From Haematococcus lacustris (lineage: Eukaryota; Chlorophyta; Chlorophyceae; Chlamydomonadales; Haematococcaceae): a stretch of DNA of 64,000 nt. The notes beneath the pieces are model-generated. The model made no database searches and was not told the DNA's origin. It was given only the letters and a program-made list of their open reading frames with translations. Location: assembly GCA_030144725.1 (NCBI GenBank), contig JASKMD010000007.1:8605568-8669567 (forward strand), given 5' to 3'. The position numbers and the translations under genes were made by a program. Position 1 is the stretch's first letter; each line of letters begins with the position of its first letter. This document shows positions 30,280 to 42,248 of this stretch, piece by piece.

Positions 30280-33200
30280 TCAATGTCGCGACTTCTTCGG
30301 GCCCCCTCCCCTGCCAGCTCCCCCTCGCCCTCCTCCTCGTCCACCACCTCGCCCACCGCCTCGCGCGCCCGCGCCCGCGCCGGATTTGTACGACCCGGCC
30401 TGGCCGTCGCCGTCGTCGGCATCGTCTCCTGCCCTCCTCTTGCCCCGTTTTCCTGCGAGCATCGCGATTGCAAAACGACAGCGCGGCATGGCATGACATG
30501 ACGATTGCGTGTGGACACAAGGCGTTAGCGACGCCAAGCTGCAGTGCCAGGCCTCACCGCCGTCGCTTTCTTTCATGACCATGGTGGACAGCCGTTGCGC
30601 CTCGCTGACTCGCTCCAGTAGCAACAGCACCTGAAGCAGGGCACGTGGCAGCAGTGTTGACTGACACGTTCAAGGCTGTTGGTATCCATCGCTAAGCCAC
30701 CAGCCTACTATGGCTGCTGGGCATTGAGCTAAGCCTGGCTGCTGGGCATTGAGCTGAGCCTGGCTGCTGGGCTTTGGCGTTGAGCATGGTGGTTGAATTT
30801 GTACTAGTAGTTGATTCAACTACGGCAAAGCTGCCCAGCTGGTGAGGCGGCTGGGCATTGAGCGAGTATGGGCTGGCACGTGGTGCAGGCAGGGTCGCTG
30901 CACACAATAGTGGATGAAGCAGACCTTGGCTGTCATGTGTTATGGCTGTTATGGCTGTCATGGCTGTTATGGCTGTCATGTGTACATTCCAATCCCTACT
31001 GTACCAGGGACCTCAATGGCTATTTTCTCCTGTAACATCCATGCAGCTGTGTACAAGCCTAGTAATTTGTTCTAAAAGTGTCTGATCGTGCCCAGCACTG
31101 CGAGGAGTTGTGACGAGCAGGGTGACGGAAACTGCTCCTAGAACTGTTACATAGTCCTGCCGCTCATGCCTGCTGTCTCTCCCCACCTCCTGCCTTACCT
31201 TCCCTGACCTCCCACCCACCCCCCTCCTCACCACCACCCTCAGCACACCGACCTCATCTCGTTCTGCAGGGAAGGCCTCCATCTTGATGTTGGTCATGAA
31301 CTCGATCTTCTGGAACTGCTCCACATCATACCTGGGTTGGCACAGCAGCGTGGGGGTGAGCATCAGCTGAGGGCTGCCACCTGACCCTGCTTCATCTGGC
31401 AAGCTTGCAGGGAAGGGGGGCAACATCAGGCAAGGCGAGGCTGAAGGTGATGACCTGCCTGCCTGCCTGCCTGCCTGCCTGATCTCTCTCCCATCCACAT
31501 GCTCAACGTCCCCTACTCCATCGCTTCCAAACCACGCTTCCTCCACCCTGTACACATCCCTCCCTCTCCCCCTCCCCCTTCCCCATCCCCTCTGCTTCTC
31601 GTGTCAGCCCTCCTTGCCCCCTGCCCCCTCCCACTCACTGCGTACACAAGGTCACCGACCGCCCCGAGCGCCCCGCCCTGGCCGTGCGCCCCACCCTGTG
31701 GATGTAGTCCTTGCTGTTGGCCGGCACGTCGTAGTTCACCACCACATCCACACCGGGTATGTCCAGCCCTCGGCTCGCAACGTCGGTGGCTACCAGGATG
31801 TTGCGCTCGCCTGCAGCCACCAGCCAGCAGCCAGCAGGGCATGGCCAGGGGCGGCACAGGCAGCAGGACCAGGGGCGAATGTCACGGCCACAAGCAAGCT
31901 GTCCACTACACTAGGCATTGGTGCGTCAGGTGGCTGCTGCTGCTGCTGCTGCTGCGGTGCAAGCAGGCCTGCTGTCGTTGCTGTTGCTGGTGTGTCAGAT
32001 GGCTGCTGCCATCCCTGCTGTGGCTGCTGCCCCTGCTGGGGTGGTGATTGCTGCTGTGGCGTGAGCAGGGAGAGGGTGACTGCTGCTGGTACAGCTGGGC
32101 TTCTTGGGGCACCCGCTGACCTGCTTTAAACTTGTTGAGTGCACCCAGACGCTTGGACTGGCTCATCTGGCCGTGGATGGGCACTGCCCCAAAGCCCAGG
32201 TTGCGCAGCAGCAGGGCGATCTTGCGAGTGGCCTCACAGGTACGGGTGAAGATCTGGCAGCCAGACAGGGCAGGGTCAGGCAGCAGGGCGGCTGGGCAGG
32301 CAGCCAGTGGCGACCACCAGCCAACACAAGGCTTCGTGCCTCCTGCCCTTGAACGAATGACGTTGAGCCCATAAAGTGGCGGCTAGCTGAGCACACCAAG
32401 CAGCACCAAGCGTGCCACATGCCCCCTTGCACCCGAACTTGTCACTCACTGTCATTGCCACCCAGGGCACAAGATGGCGTGCCAGTCCCACTGGTGCAGG
32501 TCATCTCCTGTCATCTCACAGCCAGTAGTGTCTCCCGTCACCTCCAACCCCTCACCTCACCTCCACCCCCTCCCCATCACCTCCAACCCCTCCCATCACC
32601 TCCACCCCCTCCCATCTACCATAGTGGCTGCTGTCAGCAGCGAGGCTACTAAACCTCCCTGCCTGCTCCCTCAGTCTCTGGCCAGGGATGTGTGTCAGCT
32701 GCACAGGAGCGGAGGCGCAGGCACACATCCTCTCTCCCTGCTACCTTCTACCTCCTTCCCTCCTACCCTGCTGATGCCCTCCTAATGCGCCCTCTCCCTA
32801 CTGCCCCCACCATGCTGGTGCTGCCGCTGAGCTCGTTGAGCACAAAGGCAAGGTAGCAGTCCTTGTGCTTGGCTGGCACGAACAGGTACTGCTGCCGCAA
32901 GGTGTCCACGGTGCTGTACTTGGCTGCCACCTCCACCTGAGGTCAGGATGGGGGCCAAAGGTCTGGCGTAGGGCAGGCTGTGGCAGGCAGTTCAGGAGGG
33001 AGCAGGGCGCTGAGGAGGGAGCAGGGCCAGGGCCAGGGCAAGTCTGCCTGATGGCGTGAAAGCAGCAAAGCAACGAGACGCGGGCTGCAAGGTCAGGTTC
33101 AAGTTGAGATTGCGACGGGGCAGGAGGGTAGGGGCAGGAGGGAGCAGGTCAGTGTCGGGGTGAGGCAGGAGGCAAAGTGGTAGTGAAGTAAAGGAATGAA

Positions 33201-35878
33201 AAGAAAGCACCTGGCTGCCCCCAACACGCCATAGAAGCAGCTGCTGAAGCAGTTGGCCCATTTGAGAGGCTGCTGATGCTGGCTAGGCCATTTCAGTGGC
33301 TGGTGGCCTGCATGAGCCCTGATGGCCCGGTTGGCCCTCAACCGCCAGCCCTGCTGCACCCCTCAACCGCCAGCCCTGCTGCACCCCTTGCAAGCCTACC
33401 CCTGCCTTACCTTGACCGGTGAAGCCAGGCAGGCGCGCTGCAGCTTTTGCACCTTACTGGTCATGGTTGCGGAAAACAGCTGTGTGCGCCGCTCCCGGGG
33501 AATGACCTGCACACCACATGTGCGGGCAGGCAGGCAGCTACGGCCAGGCAGGTGCAGGCAGGCAGGCAGGTGCTGGTAGCAGGGCAAGGAGGCAGCAAAG
33601 GGGCGAAGCAAGCATGCTGGTGAGTAGGAGAGTGGCCCTGCAGCACGCTGCAGACACTGTCTGTCTGCTTGCCTACACTTTTCTTCCTGAACCAAACTCA
33701 GACCCATGGCCTTCTGTCCAACCGTGTCCCTATCCTGCATTGCTGCTGCGCTGCTGAACTGGTGCTGCTGTTACTGTTATTCGCATGCAGCCCCACACCT
33801 GGTCACACCTTCAGGATCTGGTCTATCTCCGCCTCAAAGTCCATGTCCAGCAGCTTGTCAGCCTCATCCAGCACCAGGTGCTTCAAGGCCTTCAGGTTGA
33901 AGCCCTGGTAGTGTGTGGGGGGAGGAGGCCAGCAGCACCAGGTAGCGGGAATGCAGGGCCTTTCCCTGGGCCTATGTCATCCCTGTTGCTGCTCGCTGTC
34001 AATGAATTGGTGTGGAGTGCATGCTGTGTTATAGCTGTGGTGCATGTGACGCAGGTCCATGTACACTCTGCTTCATCAACATTTACGTAAAGGAATGTAA
34101 AGGAAATGGGGGTGTTGAGGGTAAGATGGGTGTGTGGCAAGCAATGCAAATGGAGCATGGGGGTGGTTCTGAGTAGGTGTCCATAGCCTGTCTCTCTTGG
34201 GAGGGAGATGGACAGTGTGCAACGCAGTGAGGTGGGCATCATGCTGAGGAGGCAGTCATGTCTGCCTGCAGGTGGGATTTACAGGCTGAGTACCCGCTGT
34301 ACTGACTGTTGCCAATGTAACTGTTGCCAATGTAAGTCGTGGGAGTGAGAGTCGTGAGAGTGGAGACAGTCGTGAAGTACCATCTACTACAAAGCGCAAT
34401 GAAGGGCAAGAAGCGCAAGGGCGCGGTTGAGCCCAAACAGCCCAAACCCAGGGTGCCGAAGCCAAAGCCTAAGGGAAAGTCAGGTGCGCATCACCAAGTG
34501 GGCTGGAAGGGCCCGGTCTCGCCACAAGGGAAGGTGTTTAAGGAGAGACTGGAGGAGCGGGCCAAGTCGAGGCTCCAGTTCGTCAAGTGCTACCTCAAGG
34601 GCTTCATAAGATGGGTTACTTTAGCCACATCCGCAGCCTAGGTAGGCAAGCTCGCTGACCAGGGGTTTGTGTTCGATAGGCAAATCCTCACTGATGGGGT
34701 CAGTGTGTGTATGTGCAATACACAAGCCCACTGGACTACACCCACCCCCTGGCCCCTCTGGCAGCAACCCAGCAGCAGGCCCCTCTGGCAGCAGCCCAGA
34801 CCGCAGCAAGCCCACCAAGCCTGAAGGCTGGGAGGCTGAAGTCAGGTGCAGAACCGCTTGTTGCGGTCAGCCTGGAGCAAGCGGTTTGAGGCGCCAGTGC
34901 GGGGGCTCATGTGGTGCCCTTGGCTGTCCCAGGCCACGCCTGGGGACCTTGGCAAATGGGTGGACAGGGACTGCAACGCAGCCCTCAACCTCCAGCGGGC
35001 AGGGGAGGCCAAGTGGCGCCCACTGAAGCTGTGCAGGTGGCATAAACGAGCAACGGCTCCTGCTAAGGGCAAGGAGAACCCTGCATTGGGCTTCAAGAAG
35101 CTGCGAGACTGAGCCCCCAAGGCCCAAGCCCAGCAGCCTGTACCACAGTAGCATGCGCGTACTAGGCAGTGCTTAAGCTGTTGCTTACATCAGAGCATGT
35201 GTTTCATTCCAACATCGGTTGCCTGACTCTCGCAAGGGGGGAGGGGTAGGAAACTAGGTATTGGTACCGGACACTTGGTGCATGCAAACAGTTCGGATAA
35301 CAGATAACACAGCCCCTACCCGTTAGAAGGGGGATTATGTGCTGAACTGACCTTGGTGTTGGACAGGTGGTCCACAACACGGCCTGGGGTGCCCACGATG
35401 ACATGCGGCCGCTTGGCCAGGGAGATGGCCTGTGCCATCATGTCAATCCCGCCCACCAGCACAGCACAGCGCACGCCTATGCCTGAGCCCAGCGCCTCAA
35501 CCTGCTCCGCAATCTGGATGGCCAGCTCCCGAGTGGGGGACAGCACCAGGGCGAACAGCTCTTGGGGTTTGTCCATCAGGGCTTGCAGGATTGGTAGGCT
35601 GAAAGCTCCAGTCTTGCCTGAGCCCGTCTGAGCCAGGCCAATCACATCCTTTCCTGCGGGGTGTGGAATGTCGCACGTGATGCAAGCATGGTCGCTCAGT
35701 GGAGACGTTCAACGCGCCTACCGTCCAGCAGCTGCGGGATGGCCTGCTCCTGAATGCTTGTAGGCGCCTTCCATCCGAGTGTGGCTGCAGCCTCCGCCAA
35801 CTGCTGGCATACGCCCAGCTTGACAAACGCAGAGACTGCGTCCTCCCTCTCTTTCCCAGTCAGCTGCGGCACCACCAT
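30280..35878 (-). CDS. DEAD-box RNA helicase of the DDX47/Rrp3 type, 10 exons
   Basis: Exons (minus, from the start): 35722-35878, 35352-35653, 33809-33904, 33411-33506, 32811-32936, 32121-32253, 31639-31810, 31253-31331, 30558-30630, 30280-30452. Motifs: Q motif region [14 protein letters not shown]; Walker [74 protein letters not shown]. The tail [10 protein letters not shown] and then [20 protein letters not shown] match DDX47/Rrp3, a nucleolar helicase needed for 18S rRNA maturation. The last exon adds an Arg/Gly-rich tail ending GGGPKKSRH, typical RNA-binding decoration. Every intron fits GT-AG and phases join. Intron 2 (33905-35351) contains a Fanzor relic on the opposite strand. Confidence 0.9.
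34846..35112 (+). pseudogene. Fanzor C-terminal relic C, inside a helicase intron
   Basis: The frame reads [19 protein letters not shown] and LMWCPWLSQ, then the RuvC-III block [19 protein letters not shown] and a C-terminus ending at TGA (35110-35112). It is the same subfamily as relic A (1160-1690). The segment 34406-34617 upstream has a Lys/Pro-rich open frame that may belong to it. It lies in intron 2 of the DDX47-like gene on the opposite strand and lacks RuvC-I and RuvC-II, so it is a dead fragment. A conserved motif follows at 35166-35212. Confidence 0.7.
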
Positions 35879-36679
35879 AGCTTACGGCAATGCCCTATGC
35901 TTTCGCTCCTATCAGGTCAGTATGCGGCTTCTAAGTGGTGCCTACTCCGTACACTGCTGCACATCGATCGGCAACGAGCATTACAAGTTCAAGCTGTGTT
36001 CAAGCTTAATCCCTACAGCCCTCATGCAACTCATGAGTTGTAATCAAACACAGGCTGCGAGATCGCTGTTGTAAAGGCTACTGATAGTGTGCCTAGTGCC
36101 CACTTCAGCTCAGCCTTCTGGTGTGTGTGCCTCCAGGTCTACTACTAGCAAGAGCCCTACCCTACTCTATAGCTCTTACTCACACACATGCCCTTTATGA
36201 GCGTTTGTAACACTGTCTGGGAGGAGCTTAACCTAGTAAGTAGCATGTTGTAAGTCCATATGGCTGAGCTGTGGCATTGCCCTCCAGGTATGGGGGGGAG
36301 GTGGGCCCGGTGCCACATTCCCGTGATCGTTCTCCGATCCGACTGTTGCTGCCGACGCGCATGCTCGCGTAGAGCAGCCAAAGCGGCGCGGGCGGTCGTA
36401 GCGATGACTGCATGCCCCGCAACGGCTTGAATTTGAATCACCAACTTTGATGCTTTGCTGTGCACGACCTATTGCGTGCATAATAATTCTGGATGGGTGA
36501 ACGGTAGCTGGCAGAGTTGGCTACATGGTGAATCATTTAGCATAACATTTGGCGCAGTGAGTGCAGAGTTACAGCCGTTCTACTGCCAGGGGTCGGTTTA
36601 CTGTCATTTTTTGAATGTTGGGAGCGCCTGAGTGAGGGGTTTGGTATCTTGTTTTCTTGGGTTGTCTTGCTCCTGCTGG
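35879..36679. other. upstream region of the helicase gene; no other gene recognised
   Basis: It probably contains the DDX47-like promoter and 5' UTR on the minus strand. No motif is recognised. Confidence 0.4.
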
Positions 36680-36764
36680 CTACCGCTGCCACTTGCGCCG
36701 CCACTTGCGCGACAGGGCCTTGTCAGGCAGGTACACCCACTCCTGGCCTGGTCTGCCTGGTGTC
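36680..36764 (-). pseudogene. Fanzor relic D, 3' part (split by retroelement)
   Basis: The minus-strand peptide PGRPGQEWVYLPDKALSRKW, then RRKWQR and TAG (36682-36680), matches the C-terminus of the 48.2-51.2 kb Fanzor (LGRPGQEWVCVRDRGLLRK). The preceding part lies at 42709-42836 on the far side of the inserted element. Confidence 0.75.
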
Positions 36765-37159
36765 ACAACCATGGGCGTGACTGTGCGGTTTGCGTGACAT
36801 GGGCTAGCCATGCAAGCATGACAGGTGGTTGTATCACGGTAGATGGTGATGGGTGGTTGATGGTTGATGTGACCTAGCTTCTGTGGATGGATTGGTGTGT
36901 GTATCCTGCGACTTGCATAACAGTTCTGACATGGTTGCATGGGGATTGGGTATTTGTAGTGGATTGGGATGCTGCGGCGGCAGCTTAGAAGACCTTACCA
37001 GCTGTCCGATGTAATCACGGGCACCCAAGTCTGGAGGTATTCTCAGCTCACTGCCATCGGCATCTGAAGGCCGGCACCATACTGGTGACGGGTATCAGCT
37101 TTGCCTTGCTTGCTGCTAGTCGAGGCGTCCTTACTCATTCCGTTTGCTATCTTACATTT
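36761..37159 (+). repeat. split repeat A1 (399 bp)
   Basis: Starts TGTCACAACC at the insertion edge and ends at cttacattt. It is the same as A2 at a constant offset of 5488 bp. Confidence 0.92.
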
Positions 37160-37518
37160 CTTCTAAGCTCTTTTCCCCGGAGGAAGGTTATCAATTGCCT
37201 TCAGCTGTCGACAGACGGACGTCTGGGCGTCAGCATCTTCACTTCGGCTGCAGTCCTGGGCACTCCGGGGTGTTCAGGCTGCAGCCAACCGTAGCTCTGC
37301 GGTGCGTGTTTCTTCAACACGTTCGCCCAGTGCATTAGCGCTTACATCCGCATTCGTGCTTGCGCGAGGTGGCTGCCATTACTCAGCCGCCTGTACTGGG
37401 CACACCGTTGGAGCTTAACGGACCGTACAGCTCCACGGACAACCCAGTCTTCGACGCAGCAGCACCGCCCCAGGTTCCAGCCCCAGCCCCAGCCCGCAGC
37501 AGCCGAGCAGTACAGCCC

Positions 37519-40500
37519 ATGGCGCTCGTCACCATGGCGGTGCCAGAGCTTATAGGCACTTCCCGGCTGGCCTTCAGAGCCTTCAGCCTCAAGCTGCGGG
37601 CGTACCTAGGCCTCAACCTCCACATACCGGTGAATGCGTTCCATCACCTGCTGGCCAGCTCTGCCATGGATGGCGTGTTCTTTCAGTCCATTACAGATGC
37701 TTATGAGCAGCTGGTAGATGGCTGGGGCGACGAGGCTGACAGGGCAGAAGCATTAGAGGCCTTGCTAGACCTGGTGGAGGAGCAGCTGATAGACCCACCC
37801 AGCCACCAGGCAGGCCTAGACCCAGCTCTCGTGCTAGGGGGCAAAGGGTGCAGCAGCGCTAAGGCTTTCGCCACAGCCTTTGAGAGCGCTGTGAATGAGG
37901 CCATCAGGCGTGGCACACTAACCCACTTCACCGCCATCAACCACCTCTTCTCCCATTGCCTACAAGTGCCCACCATGCGCCAGGAGCAGCGCACCAAGCT
38001 CAGGGACGAGGCTGTGCGCCTATTCCACCAGGCTGTGCCGGATGCAGAGGACCGGCAGGATCAGCGCGCCTTCAGAGCTGCCTTGCATGCAGTCAGTGCA
38101 GCGCATGAGAACCTGCTTGACAGCATGCGTTATGTGCCTGCCACTGCTGATCGCCCACCGCTACGCGCAGAGCAGGACCTAGTGTCAGAGGAGGTGCTCC
38201 TGTTGCGGCAGCAGTTGGCTGAGCTTCAAGCTTGGGCGCTGCCTCAGCCCCCGCAACGCGAGCGTGCTCGGCAGCCCGTGCCACAGCCCTTGCAGCAGCC
38301 CATGCCACATCACCTGCAGCAGCCCATGCAGGAAATGGGTTATCCAATGCCGCACCCTGTCATGCAACAGCCGTTGCCATCCTTGCCCATGTCCCAAGCT
38401 TATGCTGCGCCACCAATGCAGCTGGATTATGCAGCCATGCCTCAGCCTGCCTTGCGTAGTGCACCCATGCAGCATGCGCCCATGCAGACCCAGCGCTCGC
38501 GGCCTGCCAAGACCTGCCCTCTTCACCCCTATGCTGGCCATGATTTGGCTGAGTGCAGGCAGTTCCAGGCTATGCCACCTCATGAGCAGCAGAGAGTCAT
38601 CGGTGGAAGTGCTCCGCGCGCAGCGCATGCCGTAGCTGCACACACGGCTGGCAGTGTGGTGTCGCGCGCCATCATTGACCCCAGGCAACGCACGCCTCTG
38701 CTGGACAGGGGGTATGTACCTGCTGCTCCAGCCCATGCGCAGCACACCTGCAGCTACTGTCACAAGCGCTACCATCCCCCTGAGCGTTGCTTCAAGCTGT
38801 ATCCACATCTGCAAGCAGCTCCTCCACCTAGCCTGTCAGGTCCTGCTCGAGCCCACACCGTGTCAGCAGAGGGGTCCGGGCTGGGTGCATGGGACATGTC
38901 AGGGCATTGGGTGTCGCTGGATGCGCGGGTGCAGCCCCTCTCCTACCCTGAGCATGGCAGCTTCTGCATCATCACAGCTAATGCAGCTAGAGCAGTGCCA
39001 TTCACGCCTATGTCTGCAGCCCTGCCTGCTGGTGCCACCCACACCCTGCCTAAGGCTGCAGCCCCTGCTCCTCCTGCTGCCCCAGCCACCACCCCCACCA
39101 TGGGCTCTGTGTTTGCCACCCAGCCCGGCCTGCAGGAGCTGGCTGTGCAGCTGCAGCACCTTGCTCAACGTGTGACGCGTATTGAGCAGCACCTCTCGCC
39201 CAGTGTCGCACCTGTTGACACTGCTGCTCACATCGCTGCTGAACCTCCACGAGCAGCCGCTGTGCGTGCTGCCTGCCACACCGCTGTGCCCAACCAGCAC
39301 CTGACATACTTCTCCAACGTCACGGTGCAGTCAGGGTGTGCAGTGGCTGACAGTGAGGGCCAGCTGCATCTGCTCCAGGGTGTCATGCTGGACGGGGGCA
39401 GTGACAGCTGCCTCATTTCGCATGAGTGTGCAGCCGCGCTGAACCTGCCCCTCACCCCTTGCAGCCGTCGCTTGTCCACTGCAAGTGGTGCAGAGGCCTT
39501 AGCCACCCAGGTTGCCACCCTGCGCGTGAGTCTCAGCTATGGCACTCCCCATGCCATGGTGCACGACCTGGAGGCCATTGTCATGCCTCCTGGTAGCCCC
39601 CTTGCTTATGACCTGCTGCTTGGAGCCAACTTCCTCTCGCAGACCAAGGGCGTGTGCGATGTGTACGACCGGCAGTTCTCTTATTGCCCCCGGCTGCACA
39701 GCCATGGAGACATCCGCACCTCTCACTCACTGCCAGTCACTGGGCCCAAAGGCTGCCTTCCCCTCCTATACTCAGCGCCCATGGGCAGCAGCCAGCTGCT
39801 TGTGGCTTGCACTGCCGTGTCCCACAGCCAGGTTCAGCCCTGTGCAACCAGCGGCACCGCTTCTGCCATGATCCACACCCCTGGGGTGCACTTGCATGTG
39901 GGGACACCTCCAGTGGCAGCGGGCACCACCACACCCAGCGCAGTCAGCCGTGGGGGTGACCTTGCAACCACAGAGGGTGCCAGAAGCGGGGTGGCCACCG
40001 ATGACGCACCCATACCAGCAGGATCAGGGGTGAAGTCGGTGCGCAGCTCAGCTCAGCCAGCCACCCGCAGGGGGGGAGGTACAGCCAGTCAATCTGTGCT
40101 CTCCTCAGCACGAGACCCTGCAGCTCGGCGCACGTCTCAGACATCCAGCGCATCGCAGCGATCAGCCAAACACCTGGCTGTGGGCACCGCCGCAGCCCAG
40201 CATGTGGCCAAGCAGCAGCGCTCAAGTGCACCGACCTTGCCCCCGCCGTCACCGCTGTTGCCTCGACGCTCGTCCAGGGAAGTGGTGTGGCACACTCTCA
40301 CTCCCTTACGGCTGTTCCTTTCTTTCCTCTTCTTGCTCTGGCTGCCGGCCATCGTTACTAGCCTGCCACCTCCCATCCCTGATCTGCCCACCTCTGCCAT
40401 CGCATGCTCAGTCATCAGCATGGTGTTGCCAGATGGACCTGCTGCTGCACACTCGCCAGAGCAGTACACCCAATTGCCCAATGGTGTGCCCAACGGTGTG

Positions 40501-41424
40501 ACATCCAAGAAAGGCACTACTCACGAACCCAACATCCAAGAGAGGGAGCTGGCGCTGGGTTATGTTGTTGGCACCACTGCCGCACCGGGGCTTACTACAG
40601 CTGACCGCCACCAGATCACTGGGCACTGCATGGACGCCACGGCTGCAGAGAGTTTGTATGCGGTGGCGGCTGCCCTGCACCATGCCAGCTTGCTGCACGC
40701 CCATGCTCACAGCTGCCTATCCTCCTCATCCCTGTCGCATGCGCTGGTTGTTGCTGCTGGGGGGGGTGCACAGCTGTTGCCCAGCTCTCACACCAGCACC
40801 ACCCAGCACTGCTCACCATCTACAGCACCTGATCCAGCTTTGCCCACGGCCACAGCTGCGCAGCCAGCAGTTACTCTTGCTCACCTTGCTGATGTTGCGA
40901 CACCGAACGTGACATACACGATAACACATCCACAATGCAGCGGCTTCCGCATCACACCTCAAGAGCTGCGTGTGGCAAGCACAGTCATCAACCTGGACCT
41001 CATGCACAGCCTGCTAGATCCATGCACCACTACACCCATCATCATATCGGGGCTTGAATTGCAGCCATTGTCAGCACAACTGCATCTATCTCTTTCCCCT
41101 GCTGCCTACCGTGCACTGTTGCAGCAGCAGCCCATCGACGCCATCATCAGCAACCCTGACCCTGCTATCCTGGATCTGCTGCTGCCGCTAGCGGTAATCT
41201 ATGCTCATTCCCTTGTGTGCATGTTGGTACCCCATGCCTACCTCTCAGATGCACCACCCGCTCGTTTCCGCTGGATCCAGCAGCTCAAGCAGGCGGAGCG
41301 TCTACTTCACGTCACCTGTCCAAGCTTGGGGTCTGGGATGGGATGGGTCATGGTGTTCTCATCAAAGGCTCAGAAGCGTCATCTGTTGAAGCTGCCAGTG
41401 ATGGGGGCCTATCTGAAGCTGTAG
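37519..41424 (+). CDS. Gag - retropepsin - methyltransferase-like polyprotein of the split-repeat element
   Basis: The frame is open from 37360, and the first ATG is 37519 (MALVTMAVPELIGTSRLAFR), giving about 1300 residues. Residues about 1-200 are a Gag-like helical region, followed by a Gln/Met/Pro-rich linker and two metal-knuckle-like segments (CPLHPYAGHDLAEC and CSYCHKRYHPPERC). An aspartic protease is visible as GVMLDGGSDSCLISHECAAA with a downstream DLLLGANFL. A Ser/Thr-rich stretch with one hydrophobic segment (LRLFLSFLFLLWLPAIV) follows. The last 180 residues (PIDAIISNPDPAILDLLLPL then VCMLVPHAYLSDAPPARFRW) recall the Dam-like N6-adenine methyltransferase of DIRS elements, with the usual NPPW changed to NPDP (weak). 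No YxDD RT motif or tyrosine recombinase was found. Confidence 0.65.
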   Translation: MALVTMAVPELIGTSRLAFRAFSLKLRAYLGLNLHIPVNAFHHLLASSAMDGVFFQSITDAYEQLVDGWGDEADRAEALEALLDLVEEQLIDPPSHQAGLDPALVLGGKGCSSAKAFATAFESAVNEAIRRGTLTHFTAINHLFSHCLQVPTMRQEQRTKLRDEAVRLFHQAVPDAEDRQDQRAFRAALHAVSAAHENLLDSMRYVPATADRPPLRAEQDLVSEEVLLLRQQLAELQAWALPQPPQRERARQPVPQPLQQPMPHHLQQPMQEMGYPMPHPVMQQPLPSLPMSQAYAAPPMQLDYAAMPQPALRSAPMQHAPMQTQRSRPAKTCPLHPYAGHDLAECRQFQAMPPHEQQRVIGGSAPRAAHAVAAHTAGSVVSRAIIDPRQRTPLLDRGYVPAAPAHAQHTCSYCHKRYHPPERCFKLYPHLQAAPPPSLSGPARAHTVSAEGSGLGAWDMSGHWVSLDARVQPLSYPEHGSFCIITANAARAVPFTPMSAALPAGATHTLPKAAAPAPPAAPATTPTMGSVFATQPGLQELAVQLQHLAQRVTRIEQHLSPSVAPVDTAAHIAAEPPRAAAVRAACHTAVPNQHLTYFSNVTVQSGCAVADSEGQLHLLQGVMLDGGSDSCLISHECAAALNLPLTPCSRRLSTASGAEALATQVATLRVSLSYGTPHAMVHDLEAIVMPPGSPLAYDLLLGANFLSQTKGVCDVYDRQFSYCPRLHSHGDIRTSHSLPVTGPKGCLPLLYSAPMGSSQLLVACTAVSHSQVQPCATSGTASAMIHTPGVHLHVGTPPVAAGTTTPSAVSRGGDLATTEGARSGVATDDAPIPAGSGVKSVRSSAQPATRRGGGTASQSVLSSARDPAARRTSQTSSASQRSAKHLAVGTAAAQHVAKQQRSSAPTLPPPSPLLPRRSSREVVWHTLTPLRLFLSFLFLLWLPAIVTSLPPPIPDLPTSAIACSVISMVLPDGPAAAHSPEQYTQLPNGVPNGVTSKKGTTHEPNIQERELALGYVVGTTAAPGLTTADRHQITGHCMDATAAESLYAVAAALHHASLLHAHAHSCLSSSSLSHALVVAAGGGAQLLPSSHTSTTQHCSPSTAPDPALPTATAAQPAVTLAHLADVATPNVTYTITHPQCSGFRITPQELRVASTVINLDLMHSLLDPCTTTPIIISGLELQPLSAQLHLSLSPAAYRALLQQQPIDAIISNPDPAILDLLLPLAVIYAHSLVCMLVPHAYLSDAPPARFRWIQQLKQAERLLHVTCPSLGSGMGWVMVFSSKAQKRHLLKLPVMGAYLKL

Positions 41425-42190
41425 AGGCATATAGGGTTGGGCGTGGGCTAGGAGTGGGGGGGGGTGGTGTTAAGTTTGCATGCATGTCACACTTGTCACA
41501 CTGTTGCTATTGAACTCACCATGTGTCTCACATAGCTCATCACATTCCACACGTGTCGCACTATTGCTATTCACCTCATCGTCCATGTCATATTGCTATC
41601 ACACATCACGTTTTACGTCCTTGCACATCATACATCACGTTTTACACGATCTCATCGCATCTCGCTTCTTGCTCACACTGTTCTACTTGCATACATCTTG
41701 CATGCATGCCTTGATCTTCACTCTTGAACATCACTCGTTAATGGATCATGCTACACAACTATCACATTCACCACAATCATCCCAACATGCTTGCACATGT
41801 TATCTTGTCAGGAGGTTATGGACATTCAGGGTAGGAATGCTACATTACGGCCGACCCGCTGCCGCGCGTAGGATGCATCAGGCACGACGCTGGCGGGTGA
41901 GCACCATGTCATGGTGATGGCCAGTGGCTCAAGTAGAATGAGCCATAGGATCCATGTAGGGTTTTCGCGGTTTTACCGCATGGGTCCGGCCTGGAGGCTT
42001 GCATGCCACAGGTTTTAGCACTTGGCCGCCGCCAAGGATGTCAAGGGGTTTGGTATGGTAGACAGGTGCATTAGTTAGGTGATCACAAAATATGCATTTA
42101 CTTATGCGCTGCTTCGTTTGCTCTCTTCCATCTGCCACATGTCTTCGTTGCTCTGAGTCATCTTCACACATGCTTGCAGCTGGGGGGGGG

Positions 42191-42246
42191 GATTCCTTAT
42201 CCTCTGCAGCGCACTATCATGTTTAGGAACATCTTATCACGTGACA
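42191..42246 (+). repeat. split repeat B1 (56 bp)
   Basis: Begins gattccttatcc and ends atcttatcacgtgaca. Same sequence as B2. Confidence 0.92.
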
Positions 42247-42248
42247 GC

